64,000 bases of DNA from Persicobacter sp. CCB-QB2. Its GTDB lineage: Bacteria; Bacteroidota; Bacteroidia; Cytophagales; Cyclobacteriaceae. The first letter of the stretch is position 1; every line of letters begins with the position of its first letter. Under the pieces are notes generated by a model, which saw only the letters and a list, made by a program, of their open reading frames with translations, did no database searches and was not told the origin of the DNA. Shown here one piece after another: positions 16,314-25,593 of the stretch. Made by a program: the position numbers and the translations under genes. The stretch is taken from positions 558,001-622,000 of the forward strand of contig NZ_LBGV01000001.1 in assembly GCF_001274635.1 (NCBI RefSeq), written 5' to 3'.

Positions 16314-16757
16314 TTACTCAGCGATCACTTCGAAAGCAACTTCGTGCTTCACGTCTTTGTGAAGATCGATAGATGCAGTGTACTCACCAACGAATTTCAC
16401 TTCACCGTTGATAGAGATTTGCTTACGATCTACATCGTAACCTTTTTCTTTCAACAATGCAGAGATTTGCGTAGTAGTCACAGAACCGAAGATCTTACCG
16501 TTGTCACCCGCTTTAGTAGCGATAGTCAACTTAGTATCACCGATGTTCGCTGCAAGAGCTTCTGCATCAGCTTTAACCTTCTCTGCTTTGTGAGCAGCTT
16601 GCTTAATGTTTTCTGCAATCATCTTCTTGTTAGAAGCGTTTGCGATGATCGCGAATCCTTGAGGAATCAAGTAGTTACGACCGTATCCAGGCTTAACGTC
16701 AACGATGTCATTTTTGTAGCCTAGACCTTTGATATTTTCTTTAAGGATAATTTCCAT
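16314..16757 (-). CDS. rplI: Large ribosomal subunit protein bL9
   Basis: A 147-residue protein of normal bL9 length. The N-terminal domain carries MEIILKENIKGLGYKNDIV and GYGRNYLIPQGFA, the diagnostic bL9 signature. A long connecting helix with many Lys and Ala follows (about 45-80), then the C-terminal domain with DRKQISINGEVKFVGEY. Third gene of the rpsF operon, 31 bases after rpsR. Confidence 0.97.
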   Translation of the reverse strand: MEIILKENIKGLGYKNDIVDVKPGYGRNYLIPQGFAIIANASNKKMIAENIKQAAHKAEKVKADAEALAANIGDTKLTIATKAGDNGKIFGSVTTTQISALLKEKGYDVDRKQISINGEVKFVGEYTASIDLHKDVKHEVAFEVIAE

Positions 16758-16788
16758 TTCAAATACAGGTTTTTAAAAACTACAAATC

Positions 16789-17040
16789 TTATTTCAATGA
16801 ATCAGTTACGTATGGTAACAACGCCAAGTGACGTGCACGCTTAACCGCCTGAGAAACTTTTTTCTGGAATTTTACTGAAGTACCAGTGATACGACGAGGC
16901 AAAATTTTACCTTGATCGTTCACAAACTTCAATAGGAAGTTGGCATCTTTGTAGTCGATGTACTTGATACCATTTTTCTTGAATCGGCAATATTTTTTGC
17001 GATTCTCGTTACGATTTACTGGTTCGTTAATCAATGTCAT
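16789..17040 (-). CDS. rpsR: Small ribosomal subunit protein bS18
   Basis: An 83-residue basic protein. The bS18 core is evident: [38 protein letters not shown] and [18 protein letters not shown]. It pairs with bS6 on the 30S platform. It sits three bases after rpsF and 31 bases before rplI, the usual arrangement. Confidence 0.97.
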   Translation of the reverse strand: MTLINEPVNRNENRKKYCRFKKNGIKYIDYKDANFLLKFVNDQGKILPRRITGTSVKFQKKVSQAVKRARHLALLPYVTDSLK

Positions 17041-17043
17041 GAC

Positions 17044-17415
17044 TTAGCCTTCTTTAGTTTCAGTAGTTTCTTTCTTTTTGTTGAACTCGCCTTTACGACG
17101 CTTCTCGTTGTATTCAACGGCAGCTGGCTCTAAAGCAGTAGTCAAGAAACGCAAAACGCGATCATCACGACGGAACTCAGTTTCCAAAGCATCAACGATA
17201 GTTGCAGAAGCTTTGAATTCTACTAGTGAATAGAAACCAGTCTTTTTCGCTTGGATAGGGTAAGCTAATTTGCGAAGACCCCACTCCTCGCGGTTGATGA
17301 TTTCTGCATCATTGGACTTCAAAATGTCCTCAAATTTGGTAACGGCTTCCTTCATCTGCTCATCAGACAAAACGGGAGTTAAAATGAAAACCGTTTCGTA
17401 ATTTTTAAGTTGCAT
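17044..17415 (-). CDS. rpsF: Small ribosomal subunit protein bS6
   Basis: A 123-residue bS6 with the start [17 protein letters not shown] and the core [22 protein letters not shown] and [11 protein letters not shown]. The C-terminal tail is charged and variable, rich in Lys and Glu. It is the first gene of the operon, with a good promoter about 50 bases upstream. Confidence 0.97.
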   Translation of the reverse strand: MQLKNYETVFILTPVLSDEQMKEAVTKFEDILKSNDAEIINREEWGLRKLAYPIQAKKTGFYSLVEFKASATIVDALETEFRRDDRVLRFLTTALEPAAVEYNEKRRKGEFNKKKETTETKEG

Positions 17416-17465
17416 TGTGCTAAAACTTTAAATTAAGATTATCGAAAGACTTTTCTTTCGGCCTG

Positions 17466-17496
17466 CAAATATAGGGCATATACTTTAGAAACAAAA
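17466..17496 (-). promoter_or_regulatory. Promoter of rpsF-rpsR-rplI
   Basis: On the minus strand TTTTG (17492-17496) and TATATTTG (17466-17473) are separated by 18 bases, matching the Bacteroidota consensus at both elements. Confidence 0.75.
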
Positions 17497-17549
17497 GCGA
17501 GACTTCTAAATTTCAAAAGATTATGCCCCCGGATTGCCAGCGGGGGTAA

Positions 17550-17590
17550 AAAGAAAAAATCCTGCCAGTTTTTTAACCAGCAGGACTTTT
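17550..17590 (-). terminator. Terminator after the coiled-coil gene
   Basis: TCCTGC (17560-17565) pairs with GCAGGA (17580-17585), the loop region is extended by CAG/CTG, and on the minus strand a T-rich run follows the stem. It ends the gene at 17626. Confidence 0.75.
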
Positions 17591-17625
17591 GGGAGGATTT
17601 TCCCTTTATTAATAAATACGGATGC

Positions 17626-18546
17626 TTATCGCACCGAAAATGGTATTTCGCCCATTTTGTAGTCATCAGTGAATACTTCCAGTATGTATTTTCCCTTATC
17701 ATATTCACTGCCTTTGTCGTAAACGAAAGTCAGGCTCTGCTTGGAGTTATCGAAAAGGATGTTTTGCTTTTCGGTGTAAAAGGTCTCGCGGCCATTGTAC
17801 ATAAAAGTACCCCCTCCTTTGGAAACATCGAAAAGAACGTTGTCATTCTCGTCGATCAGGCGGATCATGATATCACGGCCACCCACAGGAGCCACTTTAT
17901 TTTCCGCAATTTGGAAGCTTACCTTCAGCTTGTCCAAATGGCGCTGGCGGAATTCGCGGCCTTCTCGCTCTTTGCCAGTTTCACTTACGGCAAATACTTC
18001 CAGGTCTTTTGTTTTTAAACGGGAAGCGAATGCGACTTTATCATTCAGTTTCTCTCTTTCTGCATTCAGGTTTTTAATATTGCGGTTCAGCTCGTTTTTC
18101 TCTTCTTTCAGCTCCACATTTTCTGTCACCAGCTGGTCATTAATTTGCTTGAGCTTGGCAATTTCCTTTTCCTTGCGCAGCAGCAACTCACGATAGCCTT
18201 CTGCTTTATTTTGGAATTCCATCAATTGGCGGGTGGTCACGGAATTTTTGTTTTCCAAAGTGGATTTTTCTTCTTCTAATTGGGCACGGATGGCTTGCAA
18301 ATCCTCCACGTTTCCTCCCAGCTCCTGAATCTCGGCAATTTTATTGTTCAGGTCAGCCTGAAGCACCTCAACATTTTTCTGAGATTGCGCCAGTTCTTCC
18401 TGTGAAACAGTGTTCACTTTGTGAAGGTAAAAAATGTATCCCAGGCTGGCGACTAATAGCACCGCCAGGACAATAACTACGGGCAATAGATTGGCCCCTC
18501 CCTTTTTTTCTTCGGACATAATGGTATTCTCTAAATCTTTAGCCAC
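17626..18546 (-). CDS. Membrane-anchored coiled-coil protein
   Basis: A 306-residue protein. A short cytoplasmic N-terminus is followed by one membrane helix (about 20-42) and a long coiled coil (about 48-185, dense in Glu, Lys, Leu and Asn). The C-terminal beta-rich domain (about 190-306) holds GGRDIMIRLIDENDNVLFD and ends EIPFSVR. The layout is common in Bacteroidota and the gene is usually annotated as hypothetical or SMC-like. The domain probably lies in the periplasm. A second possible start is the ATG nine codons in. No function is known to me. Confidence 0.7.
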   Translation of the reverse strand: MAKDLENTIMSEEKKGGANLLPVVIVLAVLLVASLGYIFYLHKVNTVSQEELAQSQKNVEVLQADLNNKIAEIQELGGNVEDLQAIRAQLEEEKSTLENKNSVTTRQLMEFQNKAEGYRELLLRKEKEIAKLKQINDQLVTENVELKEEKNELNRNIKNLNAEREKLNDKVAFASRLKTKDLEVFAVSETGKEREGREFRQRHLDKLKVSFQIAENKVAPVGGRDIMIRLIDENDNVLFDVSKGGGTFMYNGRETFYTEKQNILFDNSKQSLTFVYDKGSEYDKGKYILEVFTDDYKMGEIPFSVR

Positions 18547-18603
18547 AAAAATATAAAGGCCGCATTAAAATTCAATAGGATACATGAATTGGCCGCAAAA
18601 TAT

Positions 18604-19380
18604 TTACCACCATCGAAACTCCATCCGATAGCTTTTGGGGTTTTGGCGGGGGGAAAAGCTGAGGATACCGAATCGGTAATAATCAAAAACACAATGGACT
18701 TTGGGGTGCGCCTTAATTTCCTCCCAGGCCCGGGTCATGGCTTTGGAATAATACAGGTCGTCAAAAATCAGTAAGCTGTCCTCGTGCAGGAAGGGAAGTA
18801 GTAGTTCAAAATACCGCATGGTGGCGGCATAGGTATGATTGGCATCTATAAAGGCGATATCAATTTTGGTTTGCTTTTCTGTCAGCCAGCGCGGCAGGCT
18901 TTCATCTATATTGCCAGGAATGAGTTGAATGTTGCGAATTTTAAGTTTTCCCCAATTTTTTTGAGCGATTTCCCCAATCTCAGGAATGCCTTCAAAAGTA
19001 TAAAGCTGACGGTCGGCATTTTGTGCTAAATAGGCTGCATTTATACCCAGGCTGGTGCCTAGTTCCAATACGGTTTTAGCTTTTCGCCAATCCAGCAGTT
19101 TTCGGAAGAAAACCGACATGCGGAAAGAAGACAGGCTGCTCTGCGCAATCTTTTGAATGCTGGTGGTTCTCTGACCTGATTTGGCACCTAAATCATGAAA
19201 GGTAATGGGGGTAGGGTCCTGTAATAATTGTTTTCGAATCTGTTCAATGGCAGGTTGGGCAGGCAATGGCTTTCCTTGCGTCTGTTCAAAAAGCTGAAAG
19301 GCGAAGCTCCCTTGCAGGGAGTGGCGATCTACTGCTAATAAAAAATGCTGGATGAAATGTAATGCGGAATGTAGTGACAT
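18604..19380 (-). CDS. Class I SAM-dependent methyltransferase
   Basis: A 258-residue protein. The SAM-binding motif I is VLELGTSLGINAAYLA at about residues 105-120. Motif II/III elements include YTFEGIPEIGEIAQKN and DIAFIDANHTYAATMRYF, then DSLLIFDDLYYS. This fits O-methyltransferase-like enzymes of the Rossmann fold, with an unknown acceptor. The N-terminal 100 residues are helical and less conserved. The ATG lies directly after a hairpin and T-run, which is unusual. Confidence 0.75.
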   Translation of the reverse strand: MSLHSALHFIQHFLLAVDRHSLQGSFAFQLFEQTQGKPLPAQPAIEQIRKQLLQDPTPITFHDLGAKSGQRTTSIQKIAQSSLSSFRMSVFFRKLLDWRKAKTVLELGTSLGINAAYLAQNADRQLYTFEGIPEIGEIAQKNWGKLKIRNIQLIPGNIDESLPRWLTEKQTKIDIAFIDANHTYAATMRYFELLLPFLHEDSLLIFDDLYYSKAMTRAWEEIKAHPKVHCVFDYYRFGILSFSPRQNPKSYRMEFRWW

Positions 19381-19411
19381 AAAAAAAGCCTAATTGCGGT
19401 GCAAATTAGGC
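19381..19411 (-). promoter_or_regulatory. Hairpin plus T-run abutting the methyltransferase start
   Basis: On the minus strand GCCTAAT (19405-19411) pairs with ATTAGGC (19388-19394), followed by seven T that touch the ATG at 19380. It looks like an intrinsic terminator or attenuator. The same bases contain TAATTTGC, which resembles a -7 promoter element, so it could instead be the promoter with a fortuitous stem. Confidence 0.4.
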
Positions 19412-19423
19412 AAAAAGGTCGCC

Positions 19424-19680
19424 TCCTACAAATCTCATTTACTTGTTAAATTGGTAGCTACAAATGTCCATTCCCACTCATTCCTGTAGCAGACCATTCT
19501 CTTTTATTCCCGAACCATGGTGTCATTCGTGGTAAAAGCTCGAGTCCTACAAATCTGATTATTTGGCGAATTCGTGGCTAAAATGGTAATTTCAACTCAT
19601 TCCGGTAAAATACAATTTCCTTTCATCCGAGCACCTTCGCGTCATTCGTGGCAAAAATCTCGGCCCTACAAATACTAACA
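19424..19680. repeat. Diverged tandem repeat, about 120-base unit
   Basis: The unit starts TCCTACAAATCT at 19424 and again at 19545, with a third partial start CCCTACAAAT at 19664. The units share ACTCATTCC and end with GTCATTCGTGG(T/C)AAAA and CTCG. Two full units (121 and 119 bases) plus a fragment fill most of the 514-base gap between the methyltransferase gene and apaG. There is no coding frame. Confidence 0.7.
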
Positions 19681-19894
19681 ATAGGGCGTAGCAAATTGCC
19701 TGTTTGAAGTTAGATTCAAGTCAGTGAATAATAAAAAGAACCGGTGGAATATTTAATATAATGTATTGAATGACCGATTTAGCTTTTTAAGAAAAATCCT
19801 GGGCCTCACTTAATACCATGGAAACACACTTCCCAAACTATATTCGAGATAATCCTGGAAATTCGTGCTTTCAAACTTTTTACTCCAATTTTAT

Positions 19895-20281
19895 CTAATT
19901 CATCCTGAAAGGCACCATCATATTGAATTCCGGTATGGCAACGTCAAAACGCTTGCCATCCAGTTGCCTTTCCATATTGTATTTCCCGAGCATTTTTCCA
20001 ATGCCGGTTTTAAGGTTGCATCCGGAGACGTATTTATGGACTGCTCCAGGCTCCAGTACAGGTTGCTGACCTACCACACCATCACCATCCACTTCTCTTT
20101 TTTGTCCGTTACTGTCGTGAATTTCCCAATGACGGCTCATCAACTGGATGGTGTATTCACTTTGATTTTCTATGGAGATACGATAGGTAAAGACATAGTG
20201 ATGCTGGATAGGACTGGAGTAGTCGGGCTGATATTCCGTTTCAACGGTAACTTTTATTCCGTGGGTGATTTCTGTAACCAT
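19895..20281 (-). CDS. apaG: ApaG protein
   Basis: A 128-residue single-domain protein with a fibronectin-III-like ApaG fold. Signs are the N-terminal GIKVTVETEYQ, then HHYVFTYRISIENQSEYTIQL, SRHWEIHDSNGQKREVDG, GVVGQQPVLEPGAVHKYVSG and the final PEFNMMVPFR. In Enterobacteria ApaG is linked to metal resistance and Ap4A-related phenotypes; its molecular role is still unclear. Single gene here. Confidence 0.93.
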   Translation of the reverse strand: MVTEITHGIKVTVETEYQPDYSSPIQHHYVFTYRISIENQSEYTIQLMSRHWEIHDSNGQKREVDGDGVVGQQPVLEPGAVHKYVSGCNLKTGIGKMLGKYNMERQLDGKRFDVAIPEFNMMVPFRMN

Positions 20282-20532
20282 AGTTCCTATTCCGTTTACT
20301 GATTCCGTGGCTGATGCACTTTTCTATAACGGCGAAGATTGTTCATGGTTTAATCTTCATACCTTACACTTGGCATTATTAGCCCATTTTCAATAAATCC
20401 GTTGTATTTAAGGATAAAATGAGTCCAAAGTGAAAAGAAGAGATGCGTTTCAGCTAAAATGGTTTTCCTTCATTTACAATAATTTATTAAAAAGAAACAG
20501 GAAATGGTAATGTCATTATTGTTTTTTTGGAA

Positions 20533-20568
20533 ATAAAAAAGCCGATTCCAGTACGAAATCGGCTTTAT
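20533..20568 (-). terminator. Terminator after lepB
   Basis: GCCGATT (20541-20547) pairs with AATCGGC (20557-20563), and on the minus strand the stem is followed by a T-run. It closes the six-gene operon that ends with lepB. Confidence 0.83.
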
Positions 20569-20585
20569 GTTATATTTTCCTGAAA

Positions 20586-21683
20586 TTAGTCGATCATTCT
20601 AAGGATTCGGTCAAAACGCCACTTTTCCATACCTGAAGCGGTAGGATCCATGGACCAGAAAGTGAAGTATGCTTTACCCACGATGTGGTCCATTGGGACA
20701 AATCCCCAGAAGCGAGAATCTTCAGAATTGTGACGGTTATCTCCCATCATGAAATAGTAATTCTGCTTGAAGGTATATTCGCTGATTTTCTGCCCATCCA
20801 TGAAAAGTTCATCTCCTTTGATTTCTACATTTTCATTGTGCTCGTAATTTTTGATCACGGCACCATAGCGTTTGATATTATCCGCATCTAATTGGACGGT
20901 CATATCTTTGGCCGGAATGGTCAGTGGTCCCCACCAGTCCGCATTCCATGGAAAGCGAGTGGCATCTGGGTAAATGCGAGATTCCGCGTCGTCTTTGTTT
21001 TTCTTCAGGATGACTACATCCTCAATGAAAGGAAGGGCACGCATTTTTTCAGCAGTGATATTGGTCAAATCGGCCAAAAATCCGCCTCTCACGCGAATGA
21101 CGTCCGCTACATTCACATTGTGCTCTCGCCAAACTCTTTCCTGTACGGTTTCATTGGTTTTGATGTAATACTTGAATTGCATCTCCGCAGGGTTTTCAAT
21201 CGGCTGTCCGTTGATATAAACCTGCGTGTCCTTAATTTCGATGCTTTCCCCGGGTAAACCAATGCATCGCTTGATGTAGTTGGTCTTGAGGTCTACCGGA
21301 TACTGAAACTCCGTAGGGAAATTAAACACCACGACATCATTTCTTTTTACTTCAGAGAAACCCGGCAGTCGATATTGCGGAAGTTGAATCTTATCCGAAT
21401 AAGATGGAATGTCCGTTCCCCAAATCTTTTGGTGGGTTAAAGGCACCTGTAAGGGCGTTGCGGCAGTTCGCGCGCCATAGTGCATTTTACTTACAAATAA
21501 AAAGTCGCCTACCAACAAGGAATGCTCCATGGATGGGGTAGGGATGGTGAAGGCTTCCATGAATAACCATCGGATAAAAGTTGCGGCAATAACCGCAAAT
21601 ACGATGGCATCTGCCCATTCTCTAAAAAATGATTTTTTCTTTTTGGTCTTTTCCACTTTGTCCTTATTCGTCAGGATTTCCAT
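20586..21683 (-). CDS. lepB: Signal peptidase I
   Basis: A 365-residue membrane serine protease that removes signal peptides from exported proteins. One membrane helix (about 23-42) precedes the catalytic Ser motif TIPTPSMEHSLLVGD (Ser51). The catalytic Lys lies in YIKRCIGLPGESIE, and the final box is MGDNRHNSEDSRFWGFVP. A large insert of about 130 residues separates the Lys box from the GDN box, common in Bacteroidota LepB. It is the last gene of the operon, 11 bases after dapB. Confidence 0.95.
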   Translation of the reverse strand: MEILTNKDKVEKTKKKKSFFREWADAIVFAVIAATFIRWLFMEAFTIPTPSMEHSLLVGDFLFVSKMHYGARTAATPLQVPLTHQKIWGTDIPSYSDKIQLPQYRLPGFSEVKRNDVVVFNFPTEFQYPVDLKTNYIKRCIGLPGESIEIKDTQVYINGQPIENPAEMQFKYYIKTNETVQERVWREHNVNVADVIRVRGGFLADLTNITAEKMRALPFIEDVVILKKNKDDAESRIYPDATRFPWNADWWGPLTIPAKDMTVQLDADNIKRYGAVIKNYEHNENVEIKGDELFMDGQKISEYTFKQNYYFMMGDNRHNSEDSRFWGFVPMDHIVGKAYFTFWSMDPTASGMEKWRFDRILRMID

Positions 21684-21694
21684 ATGGTGTAAAA

Positions 21695-22411
21695 TTATAA
21701 TTTCAAGAAGTCATCCATGCTGCACACTCCCTTTTGTTTTGGTAACCATTCGGCCACTAAAACAGCGCCCAGGGCAAAGCCTTTTCTGCTATGAGCGGTG
21801 TGTTTGATCTCAATATCGTCCACTTCTGAACGGTAGTGTACGCTATGAGTGCCCGGAACTTCTGCTTCACGCAAAGAGATAATGTCTAATTCTTCCGCCT
21901 TTTCGGAGGTTTCATTGACCCATTTGGCTTTGCGTTCTACATTATCCAAAACGCCTTCAGCAAGCGTAATGGCTGTTCCGGAAGGAGCATCCAGCTTTTC
22001 AGTATGGTGAATTTCCACCATGTCCACCTCATATTCTTTCTGAGGATTCATCAATTTAGCTAAAAACTCATTGACTTTGAAAAACAGATTTACTCCGATG
22101 CTATAATTGGATGCATAAAAAAACGTGCCATTTTGTTCGGCTACCAATTGCTCCAGCTCAGGAAACTTGTCCAACCAGCCCGTAGTGCCGGAAAGTACCG
22201 GGATGCCATTTTTGATACAGGTGGTCAGGTTATCATAAGCGACAGCGGGCATGGAGAATTCAATGGCTACATCCACGGTATCCCCAGTCAGATTGGCCAG
22301 GTCTGCTGCATTATCTTTGTCAATTTTAGCCACGATTTCGTGTCCACGGTCCAGGGCAATCTGCTCAATGATTTTACCCATTTTTCCGTATCCTAAAAGT
22401 GCGATTTTCAT
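21695..22411 (-). CDS. dapB: 4-hydroxy-tetrahydrodipicolinate reductase
   Basis: A 238-residue enzyme of lysine and meso-diaminopimelate synthesis that reduces dihydrodipicolinate with NAD(P)H. The N-terminal Rossmann motif is ALLGYGKMGKII. The signature VEIHHTEKLDAPSGTA holds the catalytic His and Lys. Other marks are SGTTGW and YASNYSIGVNLF. It lies between a DUF5683 gene and lepB, with 29 and 11 bases between genes, so all are co-transcribed. Confidence 0.96.
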   Translation of the reverse strand: MKIALLGYGKMGKIIEQIALDRGHEIVAKIDKDNAADLANLTGDTVDVAIEFSMPAVAYDNLTTCIKNGIPVLSGTTGWLDKFPELEQLVAEQNGTFFYASNYSIGVNLFFKVNEFLAKLMNPQKEYEVDMVEIHHTEKLDAPSGTAITLAEGVLDNVERKAKWVNETSEKAEELDIISLREAEVPGTHSVHYRSEVDDIEIKHTAHSRKGFALGAVLVAEWLPKQKGVCSMDDFLKL

Positions 22412-22440
22412 AATAATAAAGGTGTTTTAATTGCCGACGT

Positions 22441-23100
22441 TTATTTAAAAGTAAAGTTAACGGTTAATCCCGGAGCCGGAACTCCGTGAAGCGTTGGCAG
22501 GAGTGAGGGGGTTACCCCCATCGCTAAGTCAGGCGTGATTTCGAAATCCCGCAGGTGAGAATCCACATGGGCATCCACAATCTGAAGGGCATAAAGCGCG
22601 ACCATAAATACCATAGACCATTCCCGGTTACGCTGGGCTATATCAGCCCTTTGCTCCAGCTGTTCTAAGGTGAAATTATCGGCTAATGGGTTATCAACTC
22701 CATTGGCTGAATCAAAAGCCGCGGTTCGAAATAACTGATAGTATTGATCATTATAGGCAATGAAGTAGCCTATGGCAATTCCACCTCCGTAAATGATCGG
22801 TAATTTCCAGTATTTTTTATTATAAATCTGTCCCAGTCCCGGAATAGCGGCGGAATACATCGCTGCCCGGATGGGTACATTTTTATATTCCCGCACAGCG
22901 GGTTCATTGAGGTCTCCTTCAGGAACTTTGCCGTCGGGGGTGTAGCCCTGAATGACGGCTTGCTTTTTTGCTGATTTCAAAGTGTCCTGAATGGCCTCAT
23001 ATTCTATAGGCCCTGTGGGCGTGTTGAAGTTATTCTGTGCCCAAAGTGGGGCGCTACAAAATAAGCTGATGCACAGGGTGAAAATCAGACGGTTGATCAT
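22441..23100 (-). CDS. DUF5683 domain membrane protein
   Basis: A 219-residue protein with a signal peptide (about 1-21, ending PLWAQ). The DUF5683 core is AAMYSAAIPGLGQIYNKKYW followed by a glycine-rich membrane segment, and then a second hydrophobic region. The family is found in Bacteroidota, very often between parB and dapB as here. Its role is unknown, though location suggests an envelope or cell-cycle link. It begins five bases after parB. Confidence 0.85.
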   Translation of the reverse strand: MINRLIFTLCISLFCSAPLWAQNNFNTPTGPIEYEAIQDTLKSAKKQAVIQGYTPDGKVPEGDLNEPAVREYKNVPIRAAMYSAAIPGLGQIYNKKYWKLPIIYGGGIAIGYFIAYNDQYYQLFRTAAFDSANGVDNPLADNFTLEQLEQRADIAQRNREWSMVFMVALYALQIVDAHVDSHLRDFEITPDLAMGVTPSLLPTLHGVPAPGLTVNFTFK

Positions 23101-23105
23101 TCAGT

Positions 23106-24011
23106 CTAAAGGTCTAGGATGTCCATGATGCGGTTGAAATCTTCTGCGGAAACAAAAGGAATTTTAATGAACCCTTTGTCTTTGTCGTCAGAAGCAATGG
23201 CCACCTTGGTACCAAAGTGTGAGCTTAGTCTTGACTGAATACGTTTGATCTGATAGGCGCGTTCCGGATCCAGTGATTTTGCTTTTCCTTCCGCTCCTTT
23301 TCCGTTGGCAAGTTCACGAACCAACTGTTCTACTTTTCGCACGGAAAGATCTTCCGCAATAATTTTTTTGAAGATGCTCAGCTGCAAATCAATATTGTCA
23401 ATATTGATGATGGCGCGGGCATGTCCCATGGAAATTTTCCGATCCCTAACGGCGACCTGAACTTCCGGAGGAAGCTTCAACAGACGCATATAGTTATTGA
23501 CCGTGGTCCGGTTTTTTCCTATTCGAGAACCTAATTCTTCCTGCTTCAGTCCGCACTCTGCCACCAATCGCTGGTAACATAAGGCGATTTCGATCGCATT
23601 CAGGTCTTCTCTCTGGATGTTTTCAATCAGAGCCATTTCCAGCATTTGCTGATCATTGGCCTGACGGATATATGAGGTGATGTGCTTTAAGCCGGCCAAT
23701 TGGGCTGCCTGATATCTTCGCTCACCGGAAATGATCTGGAATCGACCTGCTTCCACCTCCCGTAGGGTGATCGGCTGGATGATGCCTTGTACCTTGATGG
23801 AATCTGCTAATTCCTGTAAGGCTACCGGGTCAAAGTCGGTCCTTGGCTGGAAAGGGTTAACTTCAATTTGATCAACGGCAATTTCATTGATGCCCATTGG
23901 GGTATTGAGGGGTTCTGCATCAATGCCCGCTTTGCTGAAATTTACCGCTTTGGAATCCTCCAGTAATGCTCCTAATCCTCTTCCCAAAGCGTTTTTCCTT
24001 TTTTGACTCAT
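23106..24011 (-). CDS. parB: Chromosome-partitioning protein ParB
   Basis: A 301-residue CTP-dependent DNA clamp that loads at parS sites and works with ParA in chromosome segregation. It has the N-terminal LGRGLGALL motif for ParA contact, the ParB/Srx CTP-binding domain (VNPFQPRTDF, ISGERRYQAAQLAG) and a central helix-turn-helix (LKQEELGSRIGKNRTTVNNYMRLLKLP). The C-terminus is for dimerisation. It lies 74 bases after parA in the operon. Confidence 0.96.
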   Translation of the reverse strand: MSQKRKNALGRGLGALLEDSKAVNFSKAGIDAEPLNTPMGINEIAVDQIEVNPFQPRTDFDPVALQELADSIKVQGIIQPITLREVEAGRFQIISGERRYQAAQLAGLKHITSYIRQANDQQMLEMALIENIQREDLNAIEIALCYQRLVAECGLKQEELGSRIGKNRTTVNNYMRLLKLPPEVQVAVRDRKISMGHARAIINIDNIDLQLSIFKKIIAEDLSVRKVEQLVRELANGKGAEGKAKSLDPERAYQIKRIQSRLSSHFGTKVAIASDDKDKGFIKIPFVSAEDFNRIMDILDL

Positions 24012-24085
24012 ATTGTCTTATTCAAAATCAGTCGGAACTGATATGTTGCTCTCTAAATTAAAATGCCTGGCCTTAGGCCCAATGG

Positions 24086-24859
24086 TTATTTCACCAATTC
24101 GTTTTTCTCCAAAATCTCTTTGGCCAGGTTCAGGTAGCTGATCGCTCCTTTACTTTTGGCATCATGCGCAATGGCCGGCAGGCCAAAGCTCGGAGATTCA
24201 CTCAATTTGATATTCCTTGGAATCAGGTTGCGGAATACCATATGCTGGAAGTGGGTTTTTACCTCTTCCACCACCTGATTGGAAAGGCGCAAACGCACAT
24301 CATACATCGTTAATAGGATCCCTTCAATTTCCAGGTTTGGATTCAGTCGGGTCTGAATGATTTTGATGGTGTTCAAAAGCTTCCCTAATCCTTCCAATGC
24401 AAAATACTCGCATTGTACCGGGATAATCACAGAATCCGCCGCAGTAAGCGCATTAACGGTAATCAATCCCAGTGATGGAGAACAATCGATGATGATAAAA
24501 TCATAGTCATCTTTAATTGGAGCAATGGCATTTTCCATTTTCTGCTCCCGGTTGCTTTCATTGACCATCTCTACTTCCGCACCCACCAAATTGATGTGTG
24601 AGGGCAGTAAATGCAAATAAGCAATGTCGGTTTCTTCTACCGCTTCCTGAACGGTGGCATCTCCCACCATGCATTCGTAAACGCTGATTTCGATGTCTCT
24701 GGGGTTTCTGCCCAGTCCGGATGTAGAATTGGCTTGGGGGTCGGCGTCAATCACCAATGTTTTAAACTCCAAAGCCGCTAAACTCGCCGCTAAATTAATA
24801 GCGGTAGTGGTTTTTCCCACGCCTCCCTTTTGGTTGGCAATGGCAATTACTTTACCCAT
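24086..24859 (-). CDS. parA: Chromosome-partitioning ATPase ParA
   Basis: A 257-residue deviant Walker ATPase (Soj/ParA). The deviant P-loop is [14 protein letters not shown] at residues 10-23, the Asp motif is [16 protein letters not shown], and the Walker B-like stretch is [19 protein letters not shown]. It works with ParB on origin segregation. Its start lies six bases after the stop of the UPF0173 hydrolase gene. The operon promoter sits upstream of that gene. Confidence 0.97.
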   Translation of the reverse strand: MGKVIAIANQKGGVGKTTTAINLAASLAALEFKTLVIDADPQANSTSGLGRNPRDIEISVYECMVGDATVQEAVEETDIAYLHLLPSHINLVGAEVEMVNESNREQKMENAIAPIKDDYDFIIIDCSPSLGLITVNALTAADSVIIPVQCEYFALEGLGKLLNTIKIIQTRLNPNLEIEGILLTMYDVRLRLSNQVVEEVKTHFQHMVFRNLIPRNIKLSESPSFGLPAIAHDAKSKGAISYLNLAKEILEKNELVK

Positions 24860-24865
24860 AAATAT

Positions 24866-25546
24866 TTAAAGATTAACGCTTTTTCCGATTTCAATAAAAT
24901 GCAACGCCTTACCTGCCGCCTTTGCTTTTTCCAGGCAGCTCTCCTTTTCGATAGCGATAGGAGGGAAGGTGTCAAAGTGCATGGGAACGATCTGAGTGGT
25001 GCCAACAAAGTCGGCTGCTTTTAGGGCGTCGTCGATGCCCATGGTGAAATGATCTCCAATCGGCAGAATGGCGAATTTGAGATCAAACTCTTCTGCGATT
25101 AATTTCATATCGTAAGTCAGTGCCGTATCACCTGCATAGTAGAAGCTTCCTTCTGCTGTGGAGATGACAAATCCTGCAGGATTACCGCCATAGCTCCCGT
25201 CCGGAAAGCTACTGGTGTGGATGGCATTGACCATTTTTACCTTACCAAAATCAAATTTTACGGTGCCGCCGTGATTCATTGGCGTCACTTTTTCTACGCC
25301 CAGACCTGCAAAGTAATTGGCTACTTCAAAAGTCGCCACCACATTGGCATTGGCATTTTTAGCAATCGCCTCAACATCCACAATATGATCCTGGTGCGCA
25401 TGGCTCACCAAAATAATATCCGGCTGAAGGCTATTAATATCAATGTCTTTGGCCAGTTCATTTGGTGTAATAAATGGATCAAAAAGAATTTTTTGTCCAC
25501 CAACTTCTACCATGAATGCGGCATGACCGAAATAAGTGATTTTCAT
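24866..25546 (-). CDS. UPF0173 metal-dependent hydrolase
   Basis: A 226-residue metallo-beta-lactamase-fold protein. The metal motif is VSHAHQDHIVD (HxHxDH), and others are MNHGGTVKFD, YYAGDTAL and the final PMHFDTFPPI. It matches UPF0173 (YtkL-like) hydrolases of undefined substrate. It is the first gene of the operon that continues with parA, parB, DUF5683, dapB and lepB. Confidence 0.9.
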   Translation of the reverse strand: MKITYFGHAAFMVEVGGQKILFDPFITPNELAKDIDINSLQPDIILVSHAHQDHIVDVEAIAKNANANVVATFEVANYFAGLGVEKVTPMNHGGTVKFDFGKVKMVNAIHTSSFPDGSYGGNPAGFVISTAEGSFYYAGDTALTYDMKLIAEEFDLKFAILPIGDHFTMGIDDALKAADFVGTTQIVPMHFDTFPPIAIEKESCLEKAKAAGKALHFIEIGKSVNL

Positions 25547-25593
25547 AGCGGGTTAAAATTTAATGATGGGTGAATAAAGCTCAGTTTTCACAC

